A program made the translations under genes and the position numbers. From assembly GCA_963753615.1 (NCBI GenBank), contig CAVWCW010000002.1:248001-312000 (forward strand): a DNA stretch of 64,000 nucleotides. The letters are read 5' to 3'. This document shows positions 43,915 to 52,895 of the stretch, one piece after another. A model generated the notes under the pieces. The model was given only the letters and a program-made list of their open reading frames with translations. It was not told the DNA's origin and searched no databases. The first letter of the stretch is position 1, and the number at the start of each line of letters is the position of its first letter. The DNA is from CAVWCW01 sp963753615 (GTDB taxonomy: Bacteria; Pseudomonadota; Gammaproteobacteria; Chromatiales; Chromatiaceae).

Positions 43915-46900
43915 ATGCCCAGACCCGCCATCCGTATCCGCGGTGCCCGCCAGAACAATCTCAAGGGCTTCGACCTGGATCTGCCCCTGGGCGAGCTGAT
44001 TCTGGTCACCGGGGTGAGCGGTTCGGGAAAGTCGTCGCTCGCCTTCGATACCGTCTATGCGGAGGGGCAGCGGCGTTATGTGGAGACCTTTTCACCCTAC
44101 GCCCGGCAGTTTCTGGACCGCATGGACCGGCCGGCGGTGGACGCCATCGAAGGCATCCCGCCGGCGATTGCCATCGACCAGACCAACCCGGTGCGCACTT
44201 CCCGCTCCACCGTGGGCACCATGACCGAGCTGGCCGACCACCTCAAGCTGCTGTATGCGCGGGCGGCCCGGCTGTATTGCCGGGGCTGCGGGGAGGAGGT
44301 GCGGCGCGATCATCCGGACGCCATCTTCGACCGGCTCAGCGCCGAACTGGCGGCAGGCAGTGGGGTGGTGGTCTGCTTTCCCCTGGCGCTGCCGGACAGG
44401 TTCAGCCAAGAAGAGGTGGAGGGCTTTCTCGCCGCCCAGGGCTATACCCGCATCCAGGAGCGCCGGGGTCAGGTGTTGCAGGTGGTGCAGGATCGCACCC
44501 GGATCAGTCCAGACAAACGCGACCGGCTGGTGGAGGCCCTGGAGCAGGCCCTGCACCGAGGCCACGGCCGGCTCAGCGTCTATCCGTTGGACGAACAGCG
44601 CCAGGCCGGCGCGCCGCTGCGCTTTTCCAGCGACCTGCACTGCGCCCCCTGCGACCTGCACTATCGGGACCCGGCCCCCAACCGCTTTTCCTTCAATTCG
44701 CCCCTGGGCGCCTGCCCAACCTGCCGGGGCTTCGGCCGGGTGATCGGCATCGATTGGAACCTGGTGGTGCCGGACCCGAACAAGAGCCTGGCCGAGGGCG
44801 CGATCAAGCCGTTGCAGAGCGATTCCTACTGGGAGGTGCAGGAGGAACTGATGGGCTTTGCTCACCGCCGCGGGCTGGATGTGCAGCGGCCCTGGGCCGA
44901 GCTAAGCCGGGCCGAGCGGGACTGGGTGCTGGAGGGCGAGGGGCCCTGGGACCAGGGGGTCTGGTTCGGAGTGCGGCGCTTCTTCGATTGGCTGGAGACC
45001 AAGGCCTACAAGATGCACATCCGTGTGCTGCTGTCCAAATACCGGGCCTACGACCAGTGCCCGGACTGCGGCGGGGCCCGGTTGCAGGACGAGAGCCTGC
45101 TCTGGCGACTGGGCAACCGCGCTGAGGCCGACGCCGTGCTGGCGCCCGAGCGGCGCCACCGCCCGCGCTCCGTGACCCAGCCCGAGGCCGGCTTCCGGGC
45201 CCTGCCCGGGCTGAATATCCACGACCTGACCCGTCTGCCCATCGAACGCTGCCGGGCTCTGTGCGACGGCCTGGCCCTGCCGCCGCCCCTGGATAAGGCG
45301 ACCGATCAGCTGCTGGGGGAGATCCGTGCCCGCCTGCGCTATCTGTGCGAGGTGGGGCTCGGCTACCTGAGCCTGGACCGCCAGTCCCGCACCCTGTCCG
45401 GGGGCGAGGTGCAGCGCATTAATCTCACCACGGCACTGGGCACCGCTTTGGTGAACACCCTGTTCGTGCTCGACGAGCCGAGTATCGGCCTGCACCCAAG
45501 GGACATCCAGCGGGTGGCCGGGGTGCTGCGTCGGCTGCGCGATGCCGGCAACTCCCTGCTGGTGGTGGAGCACGACCCGGAGCTGATGCTGGCCGCCGAC
45601 CGGATTATCGACATCGGCCCCGGGCCGGGGGCCGCCGGCGGCCAAGTGCTGTTCGACGGCAGCCCCCGGGCGCTGCTGGCCTGTGCGGAGTCCCGCACCG
45701 CCGCATATCTGAGCGGCCGCCAGCGGGTCGCCGCCGAGCGCCCCTGCCGGCCGCCGGAGCCGGACGGCCCCTGGCTGGAGACTCCAGGGGGCGGCCGAGC
45801 ACAACCTGAAGGACCTGGACCTGCGCATCCCGCTGCAGCGGCTGGTGTGCGTGACCGGGGTCTCGGGTTGCGGCAAGTCGACCCTGGTCCAGGACGTGCT
45901 GTTCAACGCCCTGGCCCAGCGCAAGGGCCAACCGGAGCAGGCGCCGGGCCGTTACCGGGAACTGCTGGGCCACGAGCAGGTCGCCCAGGTGGTGCTGGTG
46001 GACCAGTCCCCCATCGGCCGCACCTCCCGCGCCAACCCGGCCAGCTACGTCGGCGCCCTGGACGGCATCCGCAAGCTGTTCGCCGCCCAGCCCCTGGCCC
46101 GGGAGCGGGGCTACAACGCCGGCACCTTCAGCTTCAACTCCGGTACCGGGCGCTGCCCCACCTGCGGCGGCTCCGGCTTCGAGCAGGTGGAGATGCAGTT
46201 CCTTTCCGACGTCTACCTGCGCTGCCCGGATTGCGACGGACGCCGCTATCGGGCCCCGGTGCTGGAGGTAACCCTGGCCGGTCGTTCCATGGCCCAGGTG
46301 CTGGAGCTGACCGTGGACCAGGCGGCCCTGGCCTTTGCCGAGCACAAGGACATCCGCCGCGCCCTCGAGCCCCTGCAGGCGGTGGGACTGGGCTATCTGC
46401 AGCTGGGCCAGCCGGTGCCCACCCTGTCCGGCGGCGAGGCCCAGCGCCTCAAACTGGCCGGCCATCTGGCCAAGCACAAGCGCCGCAAGGGCGACCCGGG
46501 CAGCCTGTTCCTGTTCGACGAGCCCACCACCGGGCTGCACTTCGCCGACATTGCGGTGCTGATACAGGCCTTCCAGCGGCTGCTGCAGCGGGGCCACTCC
46601 CTGCTGGTGATCGAGCACAACCTGGACCTGATCCGCGCCGCCGACTGGGTAATCGACCTGGGGCCGGAGGGGGGCGATCAGGGCGGCGAGCTGGTGTGCG
46701 CCGGCACCCCGGCCCAGGTGCGCGAACACCCCGGCAGCCATACCGGACTCGCCCTGGCCGCTTACGAGCAGGCGCTGAGCCAGCTGCGCGAGGCCCCGCC
46801 CGCAGGCGCCCGCCGCGGCCGCCGGGGAGCACGGCGATCCAGGTGCTGCGTGCCCGGGAGCACAACCTCAAGAACCTGGAGGTGAGCATCCCCCGGGGGC

Positions 46901-49413
46901 GCTTCGTCGTCATCACCGGGGTCTCGGGCTCCGGCAAATCGACCCTGGCCTTCGACATCTTGTTCAACGAGGGCCAGCGCCGCTACCTGGAGTCGCTCAA
47001 CGCCTACGCGCGCCAGTTCGTGCAGCCGGCGGCCCGGCCCGAGGTGGACGCGGTGCGCGGCCTGCCCCCCACGGTGGCCATCGAGCAGCGCACCAGCCGC
47101 GGCGGGCGCAAGAGCACCGTCGGCACCCTGACCGAGATCCATCACTTCCTGCGCCTGCTGTTCGTCAAGCTCGGGGTGCAGCACTGCCCGGACTGTGCGC
47201 TTCCGATCCAGCCCCAGGACCGGGACGCCATCGCCGCCCGCATCCTGGCCGACTGGGACGGCCGGCGCATCGCCCTGCTGGCCCCGCTGGTGGTGGGGCG
47301 CAAGGGTATCTACAAGGAGCTGGCCCAGTGGGCCGCGCGCAAGGGCCACTACCTGCTGCGGGTGGACGGCGAGCCCTTGCCCACCGATCCCTGGCCCCAG
47401 CTCGACCGCTACCGGGAGCACAGCATCGACCTGCCCGTGGGGGAGATCCTGGTTGCCCCGACGGCGGAGCCGGAGCTGCGGGCCTTGCTCGAGCGGGCCC
47501 TGGACCAGGGCAAGGGCAGCCTGCGGCTGCTGGCGGTGGACGCCGCCGGCAACTGGCAGGGCGAGGCGGTGAACCTCTCCACCCGCCGCGCCTGCCCGGG
47601 CTGCGGCCGCGGCTTCGAGGAGCCGGACCCGCGCCTGTTTTCCTACAACTCCAAACACGGCTGGTGCGCCGGCTGCTTCGGCACCGGCCTGGAACTCGAT
47701 GGCTTCGACGGCGAACAGAGCGGCGAGGAGCGGGAGTGGCTGGCGGCCTTCAAGGGCGAGGAGCGGACCTGCCCCAGTTGCAACGGCGAGCGCCTCAAGC
47801 CAGAGGCCCTGGCGGTGCGCTTTCGCGACCGGTCCATCGGCCAGCTTTCGGCCCTGCCGGTGAGCCAGGCCGAGCAGTTGTTCAGCGAGCTGGAACTGGC
47901 GGGCCGGGAGGCGGCCGTGGCCCGCGACCTGCTCGCGGAGCTGCGCTCAAGGCTCGGCTTTCTGCGCCAGGTCGGCCTCGGCTACCTGAGCCTGGACCGG
48001 GCCGCGCCCAGCCTGTCCGGGGGCGAGGCCCAGCGTATTCGCCTGGCCGCCCAGCTCGGCTCCAACCTGCGCGGGGTCTGCTACATCCTGGACGAGCCCA
48101 CCATCGGCCTGCATCCCCGGGACAACCGCATGCTGCTCGACACCCTGGCCGGGTTGCAGCAGCAGGGCAATAGCATCCTGGTGGTGGAGCACGACGAAGA
48201 GACCATCCGTCGTGCCGATCTGGTGTTGGACCTGGGCCCCGGGGCCGGGGTGCAGGGCGGTGAGCTGGTGGCCCAGGGCACCCTGGCGGAGCTGATGGCC
48301 AATCCCGCTTCGGTCACCGGCCGCTGCCTGGCCAACCCGATGCGCCACCCGTTGCAGCCGCGCCGCCCGGTGGCTCCGGGAGAAGGGGACTGGCTGCGGG
48401 TGCGCCAGGCCCGGGCCAACAACCTGCGGGATCTGGATGTCGAACTCCCCCTGGGTCGGCTGGTGTGCATCAGCGGGGTCTCCGGATCCGGCAAGTCGAC
48501 CCTGGTGCACCAGGTCCTGCACGCCAATCTGCAGGCCCAGCTCGGCCATCGGCGGGGCCCCGGCCGGCGCCGCCCCCGCTACCAGGGCTGCCGCGAGATC
48601 GCCGGTTGGGAGGGGCTGGGCGGGGTGCTGGAGGTGGACCAGACCCCCATCGGCAAGACGCCCCGCTCATGCCCCGCCACCTACGTCGGCCTCTGGGACG
48701 GCATCCGCAAGCTGTTCGCCGCTGCCGGCGAGGCCCGCATGCGCGGCTACGGCCCGGCCCGCTTCTCCTTCAACGTCGGCGGCGGGCGCTGCGAGGGCTG
48801 CCAGGGCCAGGGCTTTCAGCGCATCGAGATGAGCTTCCTGCCGGACGTCAAGGTGCCCTGCGAGACCTGCGCCGGCGCCCGCTTCAACCGCGAAACCCTG
48901 GACATCGAATTCAAGGGCCGCAACATCGGCCAGGTGCTGTCGATGAGCGTGGACCAGGCGGTGGATTTCTTCGCCGCCCATGCCGCCGCTCACCAGACCC
49001 TGCGCCTGCTGCAGGACGTCGGCCTCGGCTACCTTACCCTAGGCCAGCCCAGCCCCACCCTGTCCGGCGGCGAGGCCCAGCGCTTGAAGCTGGTTAGCGA
49101 GCTGGCCAAGGCCCGGCCGGAATCCCGCCGCGGCAAGCTCTATCTGCTGGACGAGCCCACCGTGGGCCTGCACATGGCGGACGTGGAACGCCTGATCCGC
49201 GTGCTGCACCGGCTGGTGGACGCCGGCAACAGCCTACTGGTGATCGAGCACAACCTGGACCTGATCGCCGAGGCCGACTGGGTGATCGACCTGGGGCCCG
49301 AAGGGGGCGATGCCGGTGGCGAACTGGTGGTGGCGGGGACCCCGGAGCAGGTGGCGGCGAGCGCTCCGGCATCGCGCACCGGAGAGGCCCTGCAGCGCCT
49401 GGTCGGGCGCTAA
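43915..49413 (+). CDS. uvrA: Double-length UvrA-like excinuclease subunit A, with two compensating frameshifts
   Basis: An 1832-codon open frame from ATG 43915 holding two UvrA units in tandem. Seen in the main frame: Walker A GVSGSGKSSLAFDT and LSGGEVQRINL (unit 1), GVSGSGKSTLAFDILF, LSGGEAQRIRL, GVSGSGKSTLVHQVL and LSGGEAQRLKL (unit 2), with zinc-finger CxxC pairs. The second ATPase of unit 1 (GVSGCGKSTL, CPTCGGSGFEQVEM, then LSGGEAQRLKLAGHL) is encoded one frame off between about 45781 and 46826; GC-rich sequence keeps the main frame open there, giving ~350 nonsense residues. One extra base near 45781 and one missing near 46826 explain it. UvrA recognises DNA damage; double-length forms are known in some proteobacteria. 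Confidence 0.88.
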   Translation: MPRPAIRIRGARQNNLKGFDLDLPLGELILVTGVSGSGKSSLAFDTVYAEGQRRYVETFSPYARQFLDRMDRPAVDAIEGIPPAIAIDQTNPVRTSRSTVGTMTELADHLKLLYARAARLYCRGCGEEVRRDHPDAIFDRLSAELAAGSGVVVCFPLALPDRFSQEEVEGFLAAQGYTRIQERRGQVLQVVQDRTRISPDKRDRLVEALEQALHRGHGRLSVYPLDEQRQAGAPLRFSSDLHCAPCDLHYRDPAPNRFSFNSPLGACPTCRGFGRVIGIDWNLVVPDPNKSLAEGAIKPLQSDSYWEVQEELMGFAHRRGLDVQRPWAELSRAERDWVLEGEGPWDQGVWFGVRRFFDWLETKAYKMHIRVLLSKYRAYDQCPDCGGARLQDESLLWRLGNRAEADAVLAPERRHRPRSVTQPEAGFRALPGLNIHDLTRLPIERCRALCDGLALPPPLDKATDQLLGEIRARLRYLCEVGLGYLSLDRQSRTLSGGEVQRINLTTALGTALVNTLFVLDEPSIGLHPRDIQRVAGVLRRLRDAGNSLLVVEHDPELMLAADRIIDIGPGPGAAGGQVLFDGSPRALLACAESRTAAYLSGRQRVAAERPCRPPEPDGPWLETPGGGRAQPEGPGPAHPAAAAGVRDRGLGLRQVDPGPGRAVQRPGPAQGPTGAGAGPLPGTAGPRAGRPGGAGGPVPHRPHLPRQPGQLRRRPGRHPQAVRRPAPGPGAGLQRRHLQLQLRYRALPHLRRLRLRAGGDAVPFRRLPALPGLRRTPLSGPGAGGNPGRSFHGPGAGADRGPGGPGLCRAQGHPPRPRAPAGGGTGLSAAGPAGAHPVRRRGPAPQTGRPSGQAQAPQGRPGQPVPVRRAHHRAALRRHCGADTGLPAAAAAGPLPAGDRAQPGPDPRRRLGNRPGAGGGRSGRRAGVRRHPGPGARTPRQPYRTRPGRLRAGAEPAARGPARRRPPRPPGSTAIQVLRAREHNLKNLEVSIPRGRFVVITGVSGSGKSTLAFDILFNEGQRRYLESLNAYARQFVQPAARPEVDAVRGLPPTVAIEQRTSRGGRKSTVGTLTEIHHFLRLLFVKLGVQHCPDCALPIQPQDRDAIAARILADWDGRRIALLAPLVVGRKGIYKELAQWAARKGHYLLRVDGEPLPTDPWPQLDRYREHSIDLPVGEILVAPTAEPELRALLERALDQGKGSLRLLAVDAAGNWQGEAVNLSTRRACPGCGRGFEEPDPRLFSYNSKHGWCAGCFGTGLELDGFDGEQSGEEREWLAAFKGEERTCPSCNGERLKPEALAVRFRDRSIGQLSALPVSQAEQLFSELELAGREAAVARDLLAELRSRLGFLRQVGLGYLSLDRAAPSLSGGEAQRIRLAAQLGSNLRGVCYILDEPTIGLHPRDNRMLLDTLAGLQQQGNSILVVEHDEETIRRADLVLDLGPGAGVQGGELVAQGTLAELMANPASVTGRCLANPMRHPLQPRRPVAPGEGDWLRVRQARANNLRDLDVELPLGRLVCISGVSGSGKSTLVHQVLHANLQAQLGHRRGPGRRRPRYQGCREIAGWEGLGGVLEVDQTPIGKTPRSCPATYVGLWDGIRKLFAAAGEARMRGYGPARFSFNVGGGRCEGCQGQGFQRIEMSFLPDVKVPCETCAGARFNRETLDIEFKGRNIGQVLSMSVDQAVDFFAAHAAAHQTLRLLQDVGLGYLTLGQPSPTLSGGEAQRLKLVSELAKARPESRRGKLYLLDEPTVGLHMADVERLIRVLHRLVDAGNSLLVIEHNLDLIAEADWVIDLGPEGGDAGGELVVAGTPEQVAASAPASRTGEALQRLVGR

Positions 49414-49462
49414 ATCTGATACAGTACCGACGGCCTGAAACGACCTGACATACCGAAACCTA

Positions 49463-51304
49463 ATGAATATTCTTGGAATTTCTGCGTATTACCATGACAG
49501 CGCAGCGGCCTTGGTGCAGGACGGGCGGATCGCGGCCGCGGTGCAGGAGGAGCGCTTCTCGCGCAAGAAGCACGACGCCCGGTTCCCGCTGCACGCCGTC
49601 AAGCTGTGCCTGGAGCAGGGGGGTATCCAGTTCTCGGACCTCGACGAGGTGGTGTTCTACGACAAGCCCCTGATCAAGTTCGAGCGTCTGCTGGAGACTT
49701 ACCTGTCCTACGCCCCCAAGGGTTTTCGCTCGTTCCTGGCGGCGATGCCGGTATGGCTGAAGGAAAAACTGTTTCTGAAGACGGTATTGAAGCAGGCGCT
49801 GGCCGAACTCGGCAGCTGCAGGATCGACGAGCTGCCGCCGCTGCTGTTCGCCGAGCATCACCAGTCCCACGCCGCCTCCGCCTTTTTCCCCAGCCCGTAT
49901 GAAGAGGCAGCGGTCTTGTGCATGGACGGGGTGGGCGAATGGGCCACCACCTCGGTGTGGCACGGCAAGGGCAACCGGCTCGACGCCCTGTGGGAGATCG
50001 ACTTTCCCCACTCCCTGGGGCTGCTGTACTCCGCGTTTACCTATTACACCGGCTTCAAGGTCAATTCCGGAGAATACAAGCTGATGGGCTTGGCCCCCTA
50101 CGGCGAGCCCAAGTACAGGGATCTGATCCTGGACCATCTGCTGGATTTAAAGGCGGACGGCACCTTTCGCCTGGACATGAGCTACTTCAACTACGCCACC
50201 GGGCTGACCATGACCAACCGCAAGTTCGACCGGTTGTTCGGTGCCCCGCCGCGTAAGCCCGAGACCCCCATCGCCCAGCGCGAGATGGACATTGCGAGGT
50301 CGATTCAGACGGTGACCGAGGAGGTCGTGCTGCGGCTGGCCCGCAGCATTCACCGGGAGACCGGGCTGGAGCATCTGTGCCTGGCCGGTGGTGTGGCGCT
50401 CAACTGCGTGGCCAATGGACGCCTGCTGCGGGAAGGTCCGTTCAAGGATATCTGGATCCAGCCGGCGGCCGGCGACGCCGGCGGCGCCCTGGGCGCCGCC
50501 CTGGCCTCCTGGTATCAGCGCCACGACAAGCCCCGCGGCGCTGCCGAGGGCCGGGACCAGATGCAGGGCTCCTACCTGGGGCCTCGTTTCGGCGACGAGG
50601 CGGTGCGCGGCTACCTGGATTCGGTGGGGGCCAAGTACCGGCGCCTGGAGGACGGCGAGATGGAGGCGGAGCTGGCCGAGCTCCTGGCCGACGAGAAGGT
50701 GCTGGGCTGGTTCCGCGGGCGTATGGAGTTCGGTCCTCGGGCGCTGGGGGGGCGTTCCATCGTCGGCGATCCGCGCAGTCCCAAGATGCAGTCGGTGATG
50801 AACCTCAAGATCAAGTATCGGGAGTCGTTCCGGCCTTTCGCTCCGGTGGTGCTGGCGGAGCGGGTATCCGAGTTCTTCGAGCACGAGGGCGAAAGCCCCT
50901 ATATGCTGATCGTCGCCCCGGTGCGGGAAGCGCTGCGCATGCCCATGACGGAGGAACAGGAAAGGCTGTTCGGCATCGACAAGCTCAATGTCCCCCGTTC
51001 CAGCCTGCCGGCGATCACCCACGTGGACTACTCGGCGCGCATTCAGACGGTGCACGACGACACCAACCCCAAGTTCGCCGCTCTGTTGCGGGAGTTCGAC
51101 CGGATCACCGGCTGCCCGGTGCTGGTCAATACCTCGTTCAATGTGCGCGGGGAACCTATCGTCGGTTCGCCGGAGGACGCATACCGCTGCTTCATGCGCA
51201 CCGAGATGGACTACCTGGTGGTGGAAAACTATCTGTTGGACAAGCGCGACCAGCCCCAGTGGGAAGAAGAAGGCGATTGGCGCACCGAGTTCGAACTGGA
51301 TTGA
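49463..51304 (+). CDS. Carbamoyltransferase (NodU/CmcH family)
   Basis: A 613-aa enzyme that transfers a carbamoyl group from carbamoyl phosphate to a hydroxyl of a sugar or small molecule. The N-terminal Kae1-like domain starts ILGISAYYHDSAAALVQDG, with EERFSRKKHD, the metal-binding EHHQSHAASAFF and MDGVGEWATTSVW; the C-terminal YrdC-like-associated domain has GRMEFGPRALGGRSI, INTSFN-like VLVNTSFNVRGEPIV and the final FMRTEMDYLVVENY. The substrate is unknown. A repeat copy and an SxtJ/DUF5989 pair follow on the same strand. Confidence 0.93.
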   Translation: MNILGISAYYHDSAAALVQDGRIAAAVQEERFSRKKHDARFPLHAVKLCLEQGGIQFSDLDEVVFYDKPLIKFERLLETYLSYAPKGFRSFLAAMPVWLKEKLFLKTVLKQALAELGSCRIDELPPLLFAEHHQSHAASAFFPSPYEEAAVLCMDGVGEWATTSVWHGKGNRLDALWEIDFPHSLGLLYSAFTYYTGFKVNSGEYKLMGLAPYGEPKYRDLILDHLLDLKADGTFRLDMSYFNYATGLTMTNRKFDRLFGAPPRKPETPIAQREMDIARSIQTVTEEVVLRLARSIHRETGLEHLCLAGGVALNCVANGRLLREGPFKDIWIQPAAGDAGGALGAALASWYQRHDKPRGAAEGRDQMQGSYLGPRFGDEAVRGYLDSVGAKYRRLEDGEMEAELAELLADEKVLGWFRGRMEFGPRALGGRSIVGDPRSPKMQSVMNLKIKYRESFRPFAPVVLAERVSEFFEHEGESPYMLIVAPVREALRMPMTEEQERLFGIDKLNVPRSSLPAITHVDYSARIQTVHDDTNPKFAALLREFDRITGCPVLVNTSFNVRGEPIVGSPEDAYRCFMRTEMDYLVVENYLLDKRDQPQWEEEGDWRTEFELD

Positions 51305-51319
51305 AGCAAGAAAGCGCAG

Positions 51320-51642
51320 TTGACCGCTCCATTCTGACAGTAAGGTACTGAAATGCAGGAACCAGTCTTCGCTTCATGTCTTCGCCGATTTTGCGATTCA
51401 CGCTACGAGACGTATTGCACGCTTGCGACGGCGCATGGTCCGGTTCTGTTCCAGACAGAACCTGATATTTCCCACATCCCTGTGGGTCGCTGCGTTGCAA
51501 CGCCTTGGAACAGAATGACTATTCCGCGTCGTTGCGCCTCGGCTTTGGCTCCCTGCGTCGCCCTACCTCCTGCATCCATGCAGTCGTTGCCCCGCACCCC
51601 TACAAGCATACCTTCCGTCCCGTCCAACGGCTCCTTGCTAGG
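51320..51642 (+). repeat. Interspersed repeat, full copy B
   Basis: A 323-bp unit shared with 55157-55478 (opposite strand). It runs from TTGACCGCTC to CTAGG, ending 7 bp before the sxtJ start codon. Inside are hairpins GGTTCTGT-TCCAG-ACAGAACC (51442-51462, perfect 8-bp stem) and CCCACA-TCCC-TGTGGG (51471-51486). Open frames of 97 codons (plus) and 82 codons (minus) cross it, but neither is supported as a gene. It occupies the gap between the carbamoyltransferase and sxtJ genes. Confidence 0.85.
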
Positions 51643-51649
51643 TTGAAGC

Positions 51650-52090
51650 ATGAATTACAACGACGAAATACCGGAACTGGACGCCCCCGGTCTGCGCCAG
51701 TTCGGCCTTACCACCGGTGGCCTGGTGATCGGGATCTTCGGCCTCGGCTTCCCGCTGCTGGTCCGCGGTCTCGAGGCCCTGACCACCTATACCACTGGGC
51801 AGTTGGCGGCTTGGGGTATCGGCGTGCTGCTGATCCTCTGGTCGCTGTTGGCCCCGTCCAGCCTGCGCGGTCCTTACCGCGGCTGGATGCGCATCGCCAT
51901 GGTCATCGGCTCGGTGGTCAGCCGCATCGTGCTCGGATTTGTGTTCTATCTCGTGGTGTTGCCGACCGGTCTGATCATGCGTGCCTTGGGCAACGACCCG
52001 ATGAAGCGCAAGCGCGATCCTCAGGCCGCAAGCTATCGGGTGATGCGCACCAAACAAATTCGTCCTAGCGATATGGAGAGACCCTTCTGA
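51650..52090 (+). CDS. SxtJ-family small membrane protein
   Basis: A 146-aa protein with three or so membrane helices and a cytoplasmic basic C-terminus. Segments such as LRQFGLTTGGLVIGIFGLGFPLL, WGIGVLLILWSLLAP, GWMRIAMVIGSVVSRIVLGFVFYLVVLPTGL (split here) and NDPMKRKRDP match the SxtJ family, which is often found next to carbamoyltransferases. Its role is unknown. It overlaps the following DUF5989 gene by one base (TGATG). The start is only 7 bp downstream of the repeat element. Confidence 0.87.
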   Translation: MNYNDEIPELDAPGLRQFGLTTGGLVIGIFGLGFPLLVRGLEALTTYTTGQLAAWGIGVLLILWSLLAPSSLRGPYRGWMRIAMVIGSVVSRIVLGFVFYLVVLPTGLIMRALGNDPMKRKRDPQAASYRVMRTKQIRPSDMERPF

Positions 52091-52242
52091 TGTTGGAGTT
52101 GCTGAAAGATCTTTGGGCCTTTATGAAGGAACGCAAGAAGTTCTGGCTGGCCCCGATCATCATCGTGCTGTTGCTGCTCGGCGCCTTGATTGTTTTGACC
52201 CAGGGGTCTGCGGTCGCACCCTTCATCTACACCCTGTTCTGA
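52090..52242 (+). CDS. DUF5989-family short membrane protein
   Basis: A 50-aa protein (MLELLKDLWAFMKERKKFW, then one hydrophobic helix and a short tail ending FIYTLF). The LWxFMKERKKFWLxPI pattern with a single membrane helix is the signature of DUF5989 proteins, which usually follow carbamoyltransferase and SxtJ genes. It starts on the last base of the sxtJ stop codon, so it is co-translated. The function is unknown; the triad suggests a membrane-associated carbamoylation step. Confidence 0.85.
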   Translation: MLELLKDLWAFMKERKKFWLAPIIIVLLLLGALIVLTQGSAVAPFIYTLF

Positions 52243-52359
52243 GCCCACGGCAGATTGTTCGCGGGCAACAACGGAGAGCTTTGTCGCAAGGTGGGCCGAC
52301 AACAGTCACCCGCCCGGGCCCGCATTTGCGCGCCGCCCCGGGGGCTTGGTCTAGGCAGG

Positions 52360-52842
52360 TTATCGATTCGATGGGGCGGGAAAGTCGGCGAAGCGCAGGG
52401 CGACGCGGCGCGAGCGCAGCAGATAGACGACGATGTACAAGTCGAGCAGCCCGCCGACGATGTGCAATTCGTTGAGGCGGGCCAGCTGGCCGTGACCCAA
52501 GCCGACCAGCAGCGCGAAGTCGGCCAGGGCCGAGGTCAGCAGGAGCCAACGGCCGTGCCGCCAAAGGCTCCGCACCAGCCGGCCCGCCGCCGGATGCCGC
52601 CGCAGCGCGGCGGCCAGCAGCGCCAGCGCCGGCAGGCTCGCAAGCAGAAACCAGGGCCCGCTGAGCAAGTCGGGGGTAGCACCCGCATTTGGCGTCGAGC
52701 GGACGCCGACGAAGCTGCTGACCGCTCCCAGACCCAGCAGGATCCAATGCCGCGCAAGAAAAGCCAGAATCAGCCACAGCAACCAGCCGACCCGCAGCAT
52801 GCCGTCGGCGGTATAGTCCTGGGGCCCGAACCTGTTCGTCAT
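52360..52842 (-). CDS. DUF2919 (YfeZ-like) inner-membrane protein
   Basis: A 160-aa protein with four to five membrane helices. It starts TNRFGPQDYTADGMLRVGWLLWLILAF, where the (Y/D)Y-x-L-x-P-x-x-LW pattern and the following helices match DUF2919 proteins such as E. coli YfeZ. GAGGG and a short spacer precede ATG 52840-52842; an earlier start would add 13 residues. Function unknown. It is divergent from the flavin-binding gene, whose ATG lies about 50 bp away. Confidence 0.8.
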   Translation of the reverse strand: MTNRFGPQDYTADGMLRVGWLLWLILAFLARHWILLGLGAVSSFVGVRSTPNAGATPDLLSGPWFLLASLPALALLAAALRRHPAAGRLVRSLWRHGRWLLLTSALADFALLVGLGHGQLARLNELHIVGGLLDLYIVVYLLRSRRVALRFADFPAPSNR

Positions 52843-52895
52843 CTCAACCCTCGCTCCCCCGGAGCCAGGGCCCACCAGCAATGGGACTCGGCCCC

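Noticed and set aside
45780..46830. Unit-1 middle of uvrA as a separate gene (frame starting 45845)
   Set aside because: It fits exactly between the two halves of the uvrA frame and supplies the missing second ATPase, so it is part of uvrA behind frame breaks, not an independent gene.
51353..51646. 97-codon frame inside repeat copy B and the 95-codon frame in copy C (GPVLFQTEPDISHIPVGRC)
   Set aside because: The peptides resemble each other only because the DNA repeats do; changes fall at all codon positions, copy A lacks the frame, and no ribosome site is evident.
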